DNA from: Aureimonas mangrovi | GTDB taxonomy: Bacteria > Pseudomonadota > Alphaproteobacteria > Rhizobiales > Rhizobiaceae | Length of the DNA stretch: 64,000 nucleotides | Reading direction: 5' to 3' | Assembly: GCF_014058705.1 (NCBI RefSeq) | Contig: NZ_CP059692.1 | Coordinates: 2,051,001 to 2,115,000 of the forward strand | Shown: piece after piece, positions 27,343 to 36,016 of the stretch | Position numbering within the stretch: position 1 is the stretch's first letter | Layout of the letters: every line of letters starts with the position of its first letter | Program-made: the position numbers and the translations under genes | Notes under the pieces: model-generated | Seen by the model: only the letters and a program-made list of their open reading frames with translations | Databases searched by the model: none | What the model was told of the DNA's origin: nothing

Positions 27343-28398
27343 ATGTCGCTCCGCCCCGCCCTTCTCGCCGTTCTTGTCGCTGGCATCGCTCCTGCTTCTG
27401 CGCAGGCCCAGGAGGCACGTCCGATCGGCGTCGTCGCGCCGCTGTCCGGGCCGTCGGAGATCCTCGGCCGGCAGGTCGTGGCGGGAGCGGCGGGAGCCAT
27501 CGGAGCGCGAAGACCGCTCATCGCGGCCGACGACGAATGCACGGCAGAGGGTGGCGCGAGCGCCGCGCGCGAGTTCGTGCGACAGGAGGTTGCCGCGGTC
27601 GTCGGTTTCCTCTGCACCGCGGCCATCGAGGCGGCTCTGCCGATCCTGACGGACGCGCAGATCCCGGTGATCGACATCGGTGTCCGCGCCAACCGGCTGA
27701 CGGACCGCCGCGAGCGGACCGGGCAACTCGTCTGGCGGCTCGCCCCCCGCTCAGACGACGAGGCCGACGCCATCGCCGATTTCGTGCGCGAGAACTGGCG
27801 CGACGTGCCCTTCGGCATCATCGAGGACGGCTCGGCCTATGGCCGCGACCTCGCCGACGAGGTGCGCGCGCGGCTCGGACCCGAATCGATCGAGCCGGCC
27901 CTCGTCGACAACTACCGCCCAGCCGAAGAGCGCCAGTTCGGCCTCGCGCGGCGCATCGCGCAGAGCGGCGTCACGCGCATCCTCGCTTTCGGGGCGCGCA
28001 CGGATATCGCCGTTATCGCGCGTGACGCGGGCGAAGTCGGGGTCACGCTCGACATCGTCGGCGGCGAATCGCTGCTCGACGCGCCGGGCGAGGACGTCGA
28101 ACTTCCGCAGGGCGTGCGCGCGCTGGCCGCCAACGAGGACGCGCTGGCTCTTCCCGGCACCGCCGAGAATTCGAGCGTCGTCGCCGAAGGCTACTACGCT
28201 CCGGCCTTCGCCGGCGCGCAGGTGGCGTTGCAGGCGCTGGACCGAGTGCCCCAGGCTCCCGCCGAAGCCTTGAACACCGCGACGTTCGACACCGTGCTCG
28301 GCCCGGTGCGCTTTGACGCTGCCGGCGATGCGGAGCGCGACTTCTTCAACCTCCTTGTCTGGGATGGCGAACGCTTCGTGCCCGCCCCGCAATCTTGA
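27343..28398 (+). CDS. ABC-type substrate-binding protein (type I fold)
   Basis: A 351-residue exported protein with signal MSLRPALLAVLVAGIAPASAQA and a LivK-like fold: IGVVAPLSGPSEILGRQVVAGA, AADDECTAEGG, a VVGFLCTAAIEAALPILTDAQIPVI segment and a FGIIEDGSAYGRDLADEV second-domain helix. It is shorter and more divergent than the livK-like gene 130 bp away, from which it is divergently transcribed. Its TGA overlaps the ATG of the following P1 peptidase by one base, so it is coupled to a peptidase rather than to a permease. It may act as a sensor or as an alternative ligand receptor for the nearby importer; this is inference. Confidence 0.8.
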   Translation: MSLRPALLAVLVAGIAPASAQAQEARPIGVVAPLSGPSEILGRQVVAGAAGAIGARRPLIAADDECTAEGGASAAREFVRQEVAAVVGFLCTAAIEAALPILTDAQIPVIDIGVRANRLTDRRERTGQLVWRLAPRSDDEADAIADFVRENWRDVPFGIIEDGSAYGRDLADEVRARLGPESIEPALVDNYRPAEERQFGLARRIAQSGVTRILAFGARTDIAVIARDAGEVGVTLDIVGGESLLDAPGEDVELPQGVRALAANEDALALPGTAENSSVVAEGYYAPAFAGAQVALQALDRVPQAPAEALNTATFDTVLGPVRFDAAGDAERDFFNLLVWDGERFVPAPQS

Positions 28399-29396
28399 TG
28401 AGGCCCGGTGGACGCAATCTCCTGACCGACGTCGCTGGCCTTCTCGTCGGCCACGCCGGCGACGCGCGGTTGAAAAGCGGCTCCACCGTCGTGATCGCGG
28501 AGCCCGCAGCCACCGCCGGCGTCGCCATTCTCGGCGGCGCACCGGGGACGCGCGAGACGGACCTCCTCGCGCCGGAAAACACCGTCGAGGTGGTTGACGC
28601 GCTGGTCCTGTCCGGCGGCTCGGCCTTCGGGCTGGACGCGGCCAGCGGCGCGCAGGCGTTCCTGCGCGAGAGCGGGCGCGGCTTCGAGGTGGCGGGTCAT
28701 CGCGTGCCGATCGTCCCGTCGGCGATCCTGTTCGACCTCGCCAATGGCGGCGACAAGAGCTGGAGCCGCTTCTCGCCCTATCGCGAACTCGGCTACGAAG
28801 CGGCGGCGAACGCGGCGCAGTACTTCGAGGCCGGCAGCGTCGGCGCCGGGACGGGGGCGACGACGGCGAACGTGAAGGGCGGGCTCGGCTCGGCCTCGCT
28901 CGTCCTGTCGAGCGGCCTGACAGTGGCCGCGCTCGTCGCCGTCAATGCCGTCGGCTCGCCGCTGATCGGCGACAGCCGTTATTTCTGGGCCGCGCCTTTC
29001 GAGGTGGGCGGCGAGTTTGGCGGCCTCGGTTGGCCCGCATCGCTCCCGGCTGACGCTGCGGCCCCACGCACCAAGCTCGGCGCGCGGGCCGGCGCCAACA
29101 CGACCATCGCCGTCATCGCGACGGACGCGATTCTGACCAAGGCGGCAGCGCGGCGTCTCGCGATCGCGGCGCATGACGGCTTCGCACGCGCACTCTGGCC
29201 GGCGCACACCGATTTCGACGGCGATCTCGTCTTCGCGCTCGCGACCGGGGCGAGCGGCATCGCACCCGATCCGCTCCAGACGATCGAACTCGCCGCGGGC
29301 GCCGCGAGCGCAATGGCTCGGGCGATCGCGCGTGGCGTCTACTCCGCCACGCCGGCCGAGGGCGACACGCTACCATGCTGGAGTACGCTTCGATGA
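28398..29396 (+). CDS. P1 family (DmpA-type) peptidase
   Basis: A 332-residue Ntn-hydrolase-like aminopeptidase of MEROPS family P1, which self-cleaves before a catalytic nucleophile. The pattern includes LTDVAGLLVGHAGD, DALVLSGGSAFGLDAASG, PYRELGYEAA, SVGAGTGATTANVKGGLGSAS and GANTTIAVIATDA, the last holding the region of the autocleavage site (N-T-T). Family members release D-amino acids or beta-aminopeptides. ATG 28398 overlaps the preceding TGA; its own TGA overlaps the next ATG (ATGA). No signal peptide is seen, so it is probably cytoplasmic. Confidence 0.88.
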   Translation: MRPGGRNLLTDVAGLLVGHAGDARLKSGSTVVIAEPAATAGVAILGGAPGTRETDLLAPENTVEVVDALVLSGGSAFGLDAASGAQAFLRESGRGFEVAGHRVPIVPSAILFDLANGGDKSWSRFSPYRELGYEAAANAAQYFEAGSVGAGTGATTANVKGGLGSASLVLSSGLTVAALVAVNAVGSPLIGDSRYFWAAPFEVGGEFGGLGWPASLPADAAAPRTKLGARAGANTTIAVIATDAILTKAAARRLAIAAHDGFARALWPAHTDFDGDLVFALATGASGIAPDPLQTIELAAGAASAMARAIARGVYSATPAEGDTLPCWSTLR

Positions 29397-30115
29397 AGAC
29401 GCGCCTGGGAGCCATCCTCGCGCTGCTCGCCTCGCCGGCCGCGGCGGGCGATGTCGCGACGCTGAACTCGCTGGGCTTTTCGGGCGACGGCCGCGTCTTC
29501 GCCTTCGAGCAGTACGGTATTCAGGACGGCTCGGGCTTCCCCTACGCTGAGATCTTCTTCGTCGATCTCGACGAGGACCGCTTTCTCGCCCCCTCGCCCG
29601 TGCGCGTGCGGCTGGAGGACAACGGAGACAGTGTGGAGGAAGCCCGCGCGGAGGCACGCCGGCAGGCAGTCACCCTCTTCGACGAGCATGCGCCGGAGCA
29701 GAACCCCGGTCACCTCGCCGCCGCCAATCCGCCGACCGAGCTTTCGGCTGATCCGCAGCGCGTCGTCTTCCTGCCCCGCGCGATCGAGCCGCCGATCGAC
29801 GTGCCGATCGAACTGCGCATTTCGCTCTTCAACGTACCGGGGGCTCCCGACTATTGCGCAGACCTCGGCCACAGCCCGGCAGGCTTCCGACTGACGCGGA
29901 TTGCAGCCGATGCCGGCGAGACGGCAACGCTTTTGCATGAGGACGAGGCCCTCCCCGAAAGCCGCAACTGCGCCTACGACTACCGGCTCGCGGAAATCCG
30001 TGTCGCCGCGAACGGCCTCGAAGAGATGCGCGCCGTTGCGCTGATCGGGGTCAAGAGCGTCGGTTTTGAAGGGCCGGATATGCGCTACATCGCGGTTCCC
30101 GTGCCTTTGGATTGA
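29393..30115 (+). CDS. DUF2259-like predicted secreted protein
   Basis: A 240-residue exported protein of unknown function. The signal peptide MKTRLGAILALLASPAAAG is clear from ATG 29393, whose ATGA overlaps the P1 peptidase stop. The mature start, LNSLGFSGDGRVFAFEQYGIQDGSGFPYAEI, is typical of the DUF2259 family, which I recognise only as a predicted secreted group. Two cysteines (DYCADLG and SRNCAYDYR) could form a disulfide. It closes the binding protein–peptidase–DUF2259 trio. Confidence 0.78.
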   Translation: MKTRLGAILALLASPAAAGDVATLNSLGFSGDGRVFAFEQYGIQDGSGFPYAEIFFVDLDEDRFLAPSPVRVRLEDNGDSVEEARAEARRQAVTLFDEHAPEQNPGHLAAANPPTELSADPQRVVFLPRAIEPPIDVPIELRISLFNVPGAPDYCADLGHSPAGFRLTRIAADAGETATLLHEDEALPESRNCAYDYRLAEIRVAANGLEEMRAVALIGVKSVGFEGPDMRYIAVPVPLD

Positions 30116-30176
30116 GGCGCCCGCGATGCTCTGTTAGAGGCAGGCCTTCCCTTCCGCACGCAGAAAGCCCACGCCG

Positions 30177-31478
30177 ATGATCCCCCGCTACTCCCGCCCC
30201 GAGATGGTGTCCGTCTGGTCGCAGGAGACGAAGTTCAGGATCTGGTTCGAGATCGAGGCGCATGCCTGCGACGCCCTCGCCGAGATCGGCGTCATCCCGA
30301 AGGAAGCCGCCCGGACGATCTGGGAGAAAGGCGGGGCGGCGACCTTCGATGTCGATCGCATCGACGAGATCGAGCGCGAGACCAAGCACGACGTCATCGC
30401 CTTCCTGACGCATCTGGCCGAATTCGTCGGCCCCGACTCGCGCTTCGTCCATCAGGGCATGACGTCGTCCGACGTTCTCGACACCTGTTTCAACGTGCAG
30501 CTCGTGCGCGCCTCCGAGATCCTCCTCGCCGATCTCGACGCCCTGCTGGCGGCCCTAAAGCGCCGCGCGATGGAGCATAAGGACACGATCACGATCGGTC
30601 GCTCGCACGGCATCCACGCCGAGCCGACGACTTTCGGCGTCAAGCTGGCGCTGGCCTATGCCGAGTTCGAGCGCTGCCGTGAGCGCCTCGTCCACGCCCG
30701 CGAAGAGGTCGCCACCTGCGCCATCTCCGGGGCCGTCGGCACCTTCGCCAATATCGACCCGCGCGTGGAGGAGCATGTCGCCAAGGCCCTCGGCCTGAAG
30801 CCCGAGCCCGTGTCCACGCAGGTCATCCCGCGCGACCGGCACGCCATGTTCTTCGCAACGCTCGGCGTCATCGCCTCCTCGGTCGAGCGGCTCGCCGTCG
30901 AGGTCCGGCACCTGCAGCGCACCGAGGTTCTGGAGGCGGAGGAGTATTTCTCGCCCGGCCAGAAGGGCTCCTCGGCCATGCCCCACAAGCGGAACCCGGT
31001 GCTGACCGAGAATCTGACGGGCCTTGCCCGCATGGTGCGCTCCTACGCCCTGCCAGCGATGGAAAATGTCGCCCTCTGGCACGAGCGTGACATCTCGCAC
31101 TCTTCCGTCGAGCGCATGATCGGACCGGACGCGACGGTCACGCTCGACTTCGCGCTGGCGCGCCTCACAGGCGTCGTCGACAAGCTCCTCGTCTACCCTG
31201 AGCGGATGGAGAAGAACCTCAACCAGTTCAAGGGCCTCGTGCATTCGCAGCGAGTGCTTCTTGCGCTGACGCAGGCTGGCCTCAGCCGCGAGGATTCCTA
31301 CCGCCTCGTCCAGCGCAACGCCATGAAGGTCTGGGAGCACGGCGCTGACTTCCTAGAAGAGCTTCTGGCCGACAAGGAAGTCACGGCAGCCCTTTCGGAA
31401 GAGCAAATCCGCGAGAAGTTCGACCTCGGCTATCACACCAAGCATGTCGATACGATCTTCCGCCGGGTGTTCGGATGA
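30177..31478 (+). CDS. purB: Adenylosuccinate lyase
   Basis: Acts twice in purine synthesis: SAICAR to AICAR and adenylosuccinate to AMP. 433 residues of the fumarase/aspartase superfamily: FVHQGMTSSDVLDTC, the catalytic-His region GRSHGIHAEPTTFG, and the signature loop GQKGSSAMPHKRNP with the catalytic Ser. The beginning MIPRYSRPEMVSVWSQETKF is standard. The purC-purS-purQ-purL block lies 5 kb downstream. Confidence 0.96.
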   Translation: MIPRYSRPEMVSVWSQETKFRIWFEIEAHACDALAEIGVIPKEAARTIWEKGGAATFDVDRIDEIERETKHDVIAFLTHLAEFVGPDSRFVHQGMTSSDVLDTCFNVQLVRASEILLADLDALLAALKRRAMEHKDTITIGRSHGIHAEPTTFGVKLALAYAEFERCRERLVHAREEVATCAISGAVGTFANIDPRVEEHVAKALGLKPEPVSTQVIPRDRHAMFFATLGVIASSVERLAVEVRHLQRTEVLEAEEYFSPGQKGSSAMPHKRNPVLTENLTGLARMVRSYALPAMENVALWHERDISHSSVERMIGPDATVTLDFALARLTGVVDKLLVYPERMEKNLNQFKGLVHSQRVLLALTQAGLSREDSYRLVQRNAMKVWEHGADFLEELLADKEVTAALSEEQIREKFDLGYHTKHVDTIFRRVFG

Positions 31479-31603
31479 AAACTGCGCTCTAGTTCCAGTT
31501 TCCGAGAGCGCGTGACCGGAACCGGCGCGCGCTCCGGGGCCTCGGCCCTTGAGGAAACGGCAAGGCGCCGATCTCGCGCGCCGGAACTGACGGAGCACTG
31601 ACC

Positions 31604-31978
31604 ATGACGAACATCCCCCCCACCGATCCGGTCCCGCCCCGCGACCCGAACACCCGCGAGACGGTGACGCGCGAGACGGTGTCGTCGCGCGAATCGAGCG
31701 GGCCGAGCGCCATCTGGTTCATCCTCGGCGGCCTCGTCGTCGCGATCGTTCTCTACTTCCTGTTCTTCACGGGCACGCCCGATCCGGCGACCACCACCGG
31801 CGAATCCGGTGCGCCGGCCGTCGAGGAGACGGCGCCGCCCGAGGCGCCCGCCGCCGAGACCCCGGTCGAGCCTGCGCCGACCGCTCCGACGCCGCCGGCC
31901 ACAGCGCCCGAGCCGGCTCCGACCCCGCCGGCCGAGCCCGCCGAGCCGGCCCCCGCAGCCCCTGCTCCGGCAAACTGA
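31604..31978 (+). CDS. Single-pass membrane protein with proline/alanine-rich tail
   Basis: A 124-residue protein: a polar N-terminal 35 residues with repeated T-R-E-T-V-type segments, one hydrophobic helix (AIWFILGGLVVAIVLYFLFF, residues about 36–55) and a C-terminal low-complexity tail of P, A, E and T. The tail probably lies in the periplasm or spans towards the outer membrane. No family recognised. It is followed by its own hairpin terminator. Confidence 0.7.
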   Translation: MTNIPPTDPVPPRDPNTRETVTRETVSSRESSGPSAIWFILGGLVVAIVLYFLFFTGTPDPATTTGESGAPAVEETAPPEAPAAETPVEPAPTAPTPPATAPEPAPTPPAEPAEPAPAAPAPAN

Positions 31979-31983
31979 TGCGC

Positions 31984-32013
31984 GAAAGGCCCCGCCAACC
32001 GGTGGGGCCTTTC
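31984..32013 (+). terminator. Rho-independent terminator
   Basis: GAAAGGCCCC (31984–31993) pairs with GGGGCCTTTC (32004–32013), extended by a G·T and two more pairs around an AACC loop. It follows the proline-rich membrane protein stop and faces the convergent EEP gene, so it may act in both directions. Confidence 0.85.
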
Positions 32014-32039
32014 CTCATTGCGCAGGTGGCTGCAAGGTG

Positions 32040-32819
32040 TCAGGCGGCGCGCACGGCCTGCGCGCTGGAGAGATTCGGGACGTCGAGGCAGAGCATGTCG
32101 TGGTCCGAGAAGGGCTGCGGCACGACCTCGATGGCACATGCGTCTGCGATGTCGGCCGAGACGAGGCAGGTGTCGAGGCTGGCCTGGTATGGGCCGAAAC
32201 GGAAAGTCGGCCGGTCCGGCTCGTTCAGTCGAACGAAGCGGCCGTCTCCGGTCAGCGGTGCCAGTTCCCGGCAGCCGCGAAAGATGTTGAAGTCTCCCAT
32301 CACGATCGTCGGCACGTCGCGCTCACGCGTCCATTCGGCAAGTTCCGCGAACTGGCGTTCGCGCACGCGGTAAAGCAGCGAACAATGCGCGATAAGGATA
32401 CGCACGCCGTCCATGTCGATGTCGTAGACGAGGCGCTTCTTGCCATGAGACAGATGGCGCGCCTGGAACGCCAGCGGATGGTTCGCGAGGAAGGCGTTGG
32501 ATTTGCCGCGTGAGATCGAGAAGCGGTGGAGCTTACGCCCCAGCGCATATTTCGAATCGATGCGCACGGTCGCGTGGTGGTCCTCGCGAAGGACGGGGAG
32601 CTGATCGAAGAAGCCGTTGGTCAACGACCCACGATCGATCTCCACGAAGCAGGACAGGTCCGGCTTCAGCTCGCGCAGCGTCTCCTTGACGAAGGTAAGG
32701 CTGCGGACCTGTGCCTGGCGCGGCGTGTAGATGTGGTGATGCACGCGCCCCACATGGTGGGCAATGGAACCGTCGATCTCGCGGGAGTATCCCAGATTGG
32801 CGTAGACGATGCGCGGCAT
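32040..32819 (-). CDS. Endonuclease/exonuclease/phosphatase (EEP) superfamily protein
   Basis: A 259-residue cytoplasmic protein with EEP-fold motifs: SCFVEIDRG near residue 57 (metal Glu), LIAHCSLLYRVRERQ, VMGDFNIFRG (Asp/Asn pair) and FSDHDMLC near the end (Asp-His pair). The superfamily includes DNases, lipid and inositol phosphatases, and the substrate here is open. An ATG at 32819 is used. The 264-bp inverted-repeat element starts only 36 bp upstream, so its native promoter may have been displaced. Confidence 0.82.
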   Translation of the reverse strand: MPRIVYANLGYSREIDGSIAHHVGRVHHHIYTPRQAQVRSLTFVKETLRELKPDLSCFVEIDRGSLTNGFFDQLPVLREDHHATVRIDSKYALGRKLHRFSISRGKSNAFLANHPLAFQARHLSHGKKRLVYDIDMDGVRILIAHCSLLYRVRERQFAELAEWTRERDVPTIVMGDFNIFRGCRELAPLTGDGRFVRLNEPDRPTFRFGPYQASLDTCLVSADIADACAIEVVPQPFSDHDMLCLDVPNLSSAQAVRAA

Positions 32820-32854
32820 GGGGCGTGCTCTCCGGGCCTTCGGCGCGTGCTGCC

Positions 32855-32886
32855 AGGGTCAGCACCCATCAGTACGGTCGAAATGG
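32855..32886 (+). repeat. Left terminal inverted repeat
   Basis: Begins AGGGTCAGCACCCAT and ends TCGAAATGG. It differs from the right copy at three positions (16, 20 and 23 of 32). Confidence 0.85.
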
Positions 32887-33086
32887 TGTGAGGTCATCCG
32901 TTCGGATGCGAGGAACGAGAGCACTGGAAGCCTTTCGGCTTTCAAGCCCTCGTGACGAAGCAGGCGGGCGGATGGACCACATCCGAAGGACACCGAAACG
33001 GCTTCGAGCTGCCATGTCGAACCCCTCGACCGGGGAACCACCCCGCCCTTCGCGCTTCTCCTCGCATCTCCTTGCCGCTTCCGGTG

Positions 33087-33118
33087 CCATTTCGATCGCA
33101 CTAATGGGTGCTGACCCT
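33087..33118 (-). repeat. Right terminal inverted repeat
   Basis: Reverse complement of the left repeat with three mismatches. On the plus strand it starts CCATTTCGATCG and ends GGGTGCTGACCCT. Confidence 0.85.
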
Positions 33119-33134
33119 AGATATGATATGTGGC

Positions 33135-33160
33135 GGAACGATGCGCCAGCCTTGAGGGTT
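33135..33160 (+). promoter_or_regulatory. Possible EcfG-type promoter upstream of cls
   Basis: GGAAC (33135–33139), 17 bp, then GGTT (33157–33160). This matches the alphaproteobacterial general-stress consensus GGAAC-N16/17-CGTT except for one base in the -10. It lies 45 bp before the cls start and just beyond the inverted-repeat element. Confidence 0.35.
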
Positions 33161-33204
33161 GGCGCACGCCGATCGGGAATGTCCCGGTCGATCGGGGATG
33201 ACGA

Positions 33205-34644
33205 ATGGAATTCTTCAACGGCGCCTTCTGGGCCTATGCGCTCGCGATCGCGAACTGGACGATCATCTTCGGCGCCCTGATCTACATCCCCTTTCGCCGA
33301 TCACCTGCCGCCGCTCAGAGCTGGCTTATCCTCTTCTTCTTCCTGCCCTGGGCGGCTCTGGTCATCTACCTCGCGCTCGGTCACGCCGAACATCCGCGGT
33401 GGCGCAAGAAGCGGCTGAAGGAAGTTCCCAGAATCATCGAGAAGGCGCTCGGCGACCTCTCGCTCGACCAGCGCGGTGGCTGCGACAATCTCGAGCCGCG
33501 CCACCGAATGGCCTCGACGCTGATCCGCAACATCGGCCGCCTGCCCTGCCTTTCCGGCAACGCGATTGACCTCGACGCCGACTACAACCGCGTCGTCGAT
33601 CGTATCGCCGGAGACATCGACCGTGCGACGAACCATGCGCATGTGATGTTCTACATCCTTCAGGACGACGAAGCCGGCAACCGCGTCCTGAGCGCGCTGG
33701 AACGGGCGGTGAAGCGCGGCGTGACCTGCCGCCTTCTCGTCGACGCGATGGGCTCGCGCGCGGACCTTGCCAAGATTCGCAAGCGCCTGAAAGGCTCGGG
33801 TGTCAACCTGCGCGTGATCCTGCCGCTGTCGATCTGGAACCGCGCGACGCGCGCGGACCTGCGCAACCACCGCAAGATCGTGGTCATCGACGGGCTCATC
33901 GGCTGGGTCGGCTCGCAGAACATGCACCGCATCGAATACGAACCAAAAAGCTTCTACCGCGAGGTGATGGCGCGCGTCAGCGGCCCCGTCGTGCTCGAAC
34001 TGCAGGCGATCTTCATCGGCGACTGGTATCTCGAGACGGAGGAGGACATCGCCTCGCCTGCCCTGATGCCGGCGCCGAGCGGCGAGCGTGCCGGCACGGC
34101 AATGGCGCAGGTGCTGCCGACGGGCCCGGACTACCCGGAGGCGCGGGTCGACATCCTGTTTACAGACCTGATCCATACGGCGCGCGAGAAGGTCGTGCTC
34201 GCCACGCCCTACTTCATTCCGAACGAGCCGTTGCTTCAGGCTATGGCGACGGCCGTTGCCAAGGGCGTGGAGGTGACGCTGTTCGTCACTTCGACGACCA
34301 ACAGCAAGCTCATCGACCACGCGCAGCAGTCCTACTACGAGGAGCTCATGTCGTCGGGCGTCGAGGTGATGCAGTATCGCGAGCGCTTCCTGCACGCCAA
34401 GCACCTCTCGATCGACGACGACATCGCGATCGTGGGCTCGGCCAACATGGACCGGCGGTCTTTCGAGCTGAATTCCGAGGTCACGCTCGTCGCATACGAC
34501 AAGCCGCTGGTGGAGCGGCTGCGCCGGATCGAGCGAGACTACCGTGGCAAGAGCCACCGCCTCGACCCGGTCGAATGGGAGAAGCGCGGCTTCTTCGTCA
34601 AGCTCGCCGAGAACGTCACGCGGCTCATCAGCCCGCTGCTGTGA
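33205..34644 (+). CDS. cls: Cardiolipin synthase (phospholipase D family)
   Basis: Makes cardiolipin from two phosphatidylglycerols at the inner membrane. Two hydrophobic segments open the protein (residues about 5–30 and 38–60). Two HKD catalytic motifs follow: NHRKIVVIDG near residue 222 and HAKHLSIDDDIAIVGSANMDRRSF near 398. The typical ATPYFIPNEPLLQAM segment lies between them. 479 residues is the standard length for ClsA-type enzymes. ATG 33205 is in a GGGGATGACGA context. Confidence 0.93.
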   Translation: MEFFNGAFWAYALAIANWTIIFGALIYIPFRRSPAAAQSWLILFFFLPWAALVIYLALGHAEHPRWRKKRLKEVPRIIEKALGDLSLDQRGGCDNLEPRHRMASTLIRNIGRLPCLSGNAIDLDADYNRVVDRIAGDIDRATNHAHVMFYILQDDEAGNRVLSALERAVKRGVTCRLLVDAMGSRADLAKIRKRLKGSGVNLRVILPLSIWNRATRADLRNHRKIVVIDGLIGWVGSQNMHRIEYEPKSFYREVMARVSGPVVLELQAIFIGDWYLETEEDIASPALMPAPSGERAGTAMAQVLPTGPDYPEARVDILFTDLIHTAREKVVLATPYFIPNEPLLQAMATAVAKGVEVTLFVTSTTNSKLIDHAQQSYYEELMSSGVEVMQYRERFLHAKHLSIDDDIAIVGSANMDRRSFELNSEVTLVAYDKPLVERLRRIERDYRGKSHRLDPVEWEKRGFFVKLAENVTRLISPLL

Positions 34645-34689
34645 GGCCGCAGACTTGACGCGGCGCGCGTCGCGATCCACTTGGCCGCG

Positions 34690-35256
34690 ATGCGCGTTTC
34701 CCAAGCCGACATCATCATCGTGCCGGGCTACACCGGTTCTTCCGATCAGCACTGGCAGACCCGGTGGGAGCGCAAGCTCTCGACCGCGCGTCGCGTCGAA
34801 CAGGCCGAGTGGTCGAAGCCGGTCGTCGAGGATTGGACACGTACGGTGGCCGATGTGGTGAACACGGCGGAAAAGCCGGTCGTTCTTGTCGCGCACTCGC
34901 TGGGCGTGCCGTCCGCGATCGGCGCGATCCCGCTGTTCCGTGTGCCCGTCGCCGGGGCTTTCCTCGTCGCACCGCCGGACATCGAGCGCGAGAACCTGCG
35001 GCCGAAGCACTTCCGTTCCTTCGGCCCCTATCCGCGCGATCCGCTGCCCTTCCCCTCGATGGTGATCGCCAGCCGCAATGACGAATTCTCCTCGATCGAG
35101 GCCGCGGAGGACATTGCGGCCGCCTGGGGCTCGGTCTTCGTTGACGCAGGCGAATCGGGGCACCTTAACGCCGAAAGCGGCCACGGCCCCTGGCCCGAGG
35201 GCCTTCTCACCTTCGGCAAGTTCCTGGCCCGCCTGCCGGCGCCGACGGACCAGTAG
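34690..35256 (+). CDS. RBBP9/YdeN-type alpha/beta hydrolase
   Basis: A small alpha/beta hydrolase of 188 residues. The family start IIIVPGYTGSSDQHWQTRWE and the nucleophile elbow LVAHSLGVPSAI (Ser in H-S-L-G) are clear. The acid is probably in ASRNDEFSS and the histidine in GESGHLNAESGHGPWPEG. Members are serine hydrolases of uncertain substrate. ATG 34690 is preferred over a TTG three codons upstream. It ends 3 bp before the convergent aldolase stop. Confidence 0.87.
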   Translation: MRVSQADIIIVPGYTGSSDQHWQTRWERKLSTARRVEQAEWSKPVVEDWTRTVADVVNTAEKPVVLVAHSLGVPSAIGAIPLFRVPVAGAFLVAPPDIERENLRPKHFRSFGPYPRDPLPFPSMVIASRNDEFSSIEAAEDIAAAWGSVFVDAGESGHLNAESGHGPWPEGLLTFGKFLARLPAPTDQ

Positions 35257-35259
35257 ACG

Positions 35260-36012
35260 TCATCGCTCGACGCTGCCGGCCAAGCTGTCGGCGGCGCTCT
35301 TCAGCATCGCCATGTCGGACGAAATGCCGGCGAGATGGAAGCCTTGCGCCTTCGCGCGATGCGCAGCTTCGGCGTCCGACGCGTAGATTGAAGCGAACTT
35401 TCCGGCGGCAGCGACGCGATGCGCTATATGCGCCGTCAATTCGATCGTCTCGGCGCAGTTCGGGTCGAGTCGGCCCAGAAGCGCGACCGACAGGTCCGCC
35501 GGGCCGACGAGGACACCGTCGATCCCCTCGACGGCAAGGATCGCGTCGAGATCGCGATAGGCGGACTGCGTCTCGATCATGGCGAGCGTGAGCGTCGAAT
35601 CATTCGCGGCCCGCATGTAGTCCGCCCCGATGCCGTAGCCGTGCAAGGCCACGGTTCGGCTCGGCCCGAAGGAGCGGTTGCCGAGCGGCGGGTACTTCGC
35701 GACATCGACGAAGGCCCGCGCATCCTCGACCGTCTCGATCATCGGCAGGATCACCGCCGCCGCGCCGAAGTCCAGCGCGCGTGACACGAAGGCGAGGTCG
35801 CCCACCGGCACTCGCACGATGGCCGGCTTGCCAGCGCGCGCCGCGATGGTGATGCCCGCTTCCATCGAGCGCACGTCGTGCATGCCGTGCTGCATGTCGA
35901 GGACGATCGCGTCGAACGACGCGGCCATCAGGCTTTCGAGAACGCCGGTATCCGGCAGCGACGACCAGGCGGAGAGACGGAACCCTCCGCCCCTCAGGGA
36001 GGGAATCGGCAT
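35260..36012 (-). CDS. HpcH/HpaI aldolase family protein
   Basis: A 250-residue TIM-barrel class II aldolase of the 2,4-dihydroxyhept-2-enedioate aldolase type. Motifs: FDAIVLDMQHGMHD, VRVPVGDLAFVSRALDFGAAAVILPMIET, the RSFGPSRTVALHGYG segment and IDGVLVGPADLSVALLG. These enzymes cleave or form 2-keto acids with a divalent metal. ATG 36012 lies directly after the upstream zeta-subunit stop (36017), so both may be read together. The substrate is unknown. Confidence 0.87.
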   Translation of the reverse strand: MPIPSLRGGGFRLSAWSSLPDTGVLESLMAASFDAIVLDMQHGMHDVRSMEAGITIAARAGKPAIVRVPVGDLAFVSRALDFGAAAVILPMIETVEDARAFVDVAKYPPLGNRSFGPSRTVALHGYGIGADYMRAANDSTLTLAMIETQSAYRDLDAILAVEGIDGVLVGPADLSVALLGRLDPNCAETIELTAHIAHRVAAAGKFASIYASDAEAAHRAKAQGFHLAGISSDMAMLKSAADSLAGSVER

Positions 36013-36016
36013 GGCC

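Larger units (their letters stand above)
32855..33118. mobile_element. MITE-like element, 264 bp, with 32-bp terminal inverted repeats
   Basis: The two ends, 32855–32886 and 33087–33118, are inverted copies matching at 29 of 32 positions, beginning AGGGTCAGCACCCAT. The interior of about 200 bp has a leftward open frame of about 80 codons, but I recognise no transposase domain. No convincing target duplication flanks it. Size and structure fit a non-autonomous miniature transposable element or a repeat family. It sits between the EEP gene and cls. Confidence 0.7.

Noticed and set aside
32859-33101. 80-codon leftward frame inside the inverted-repeat element as a transposase
   Set aside because: No DDE/DEDD or HTH pattern and far too short; at best a remnant.
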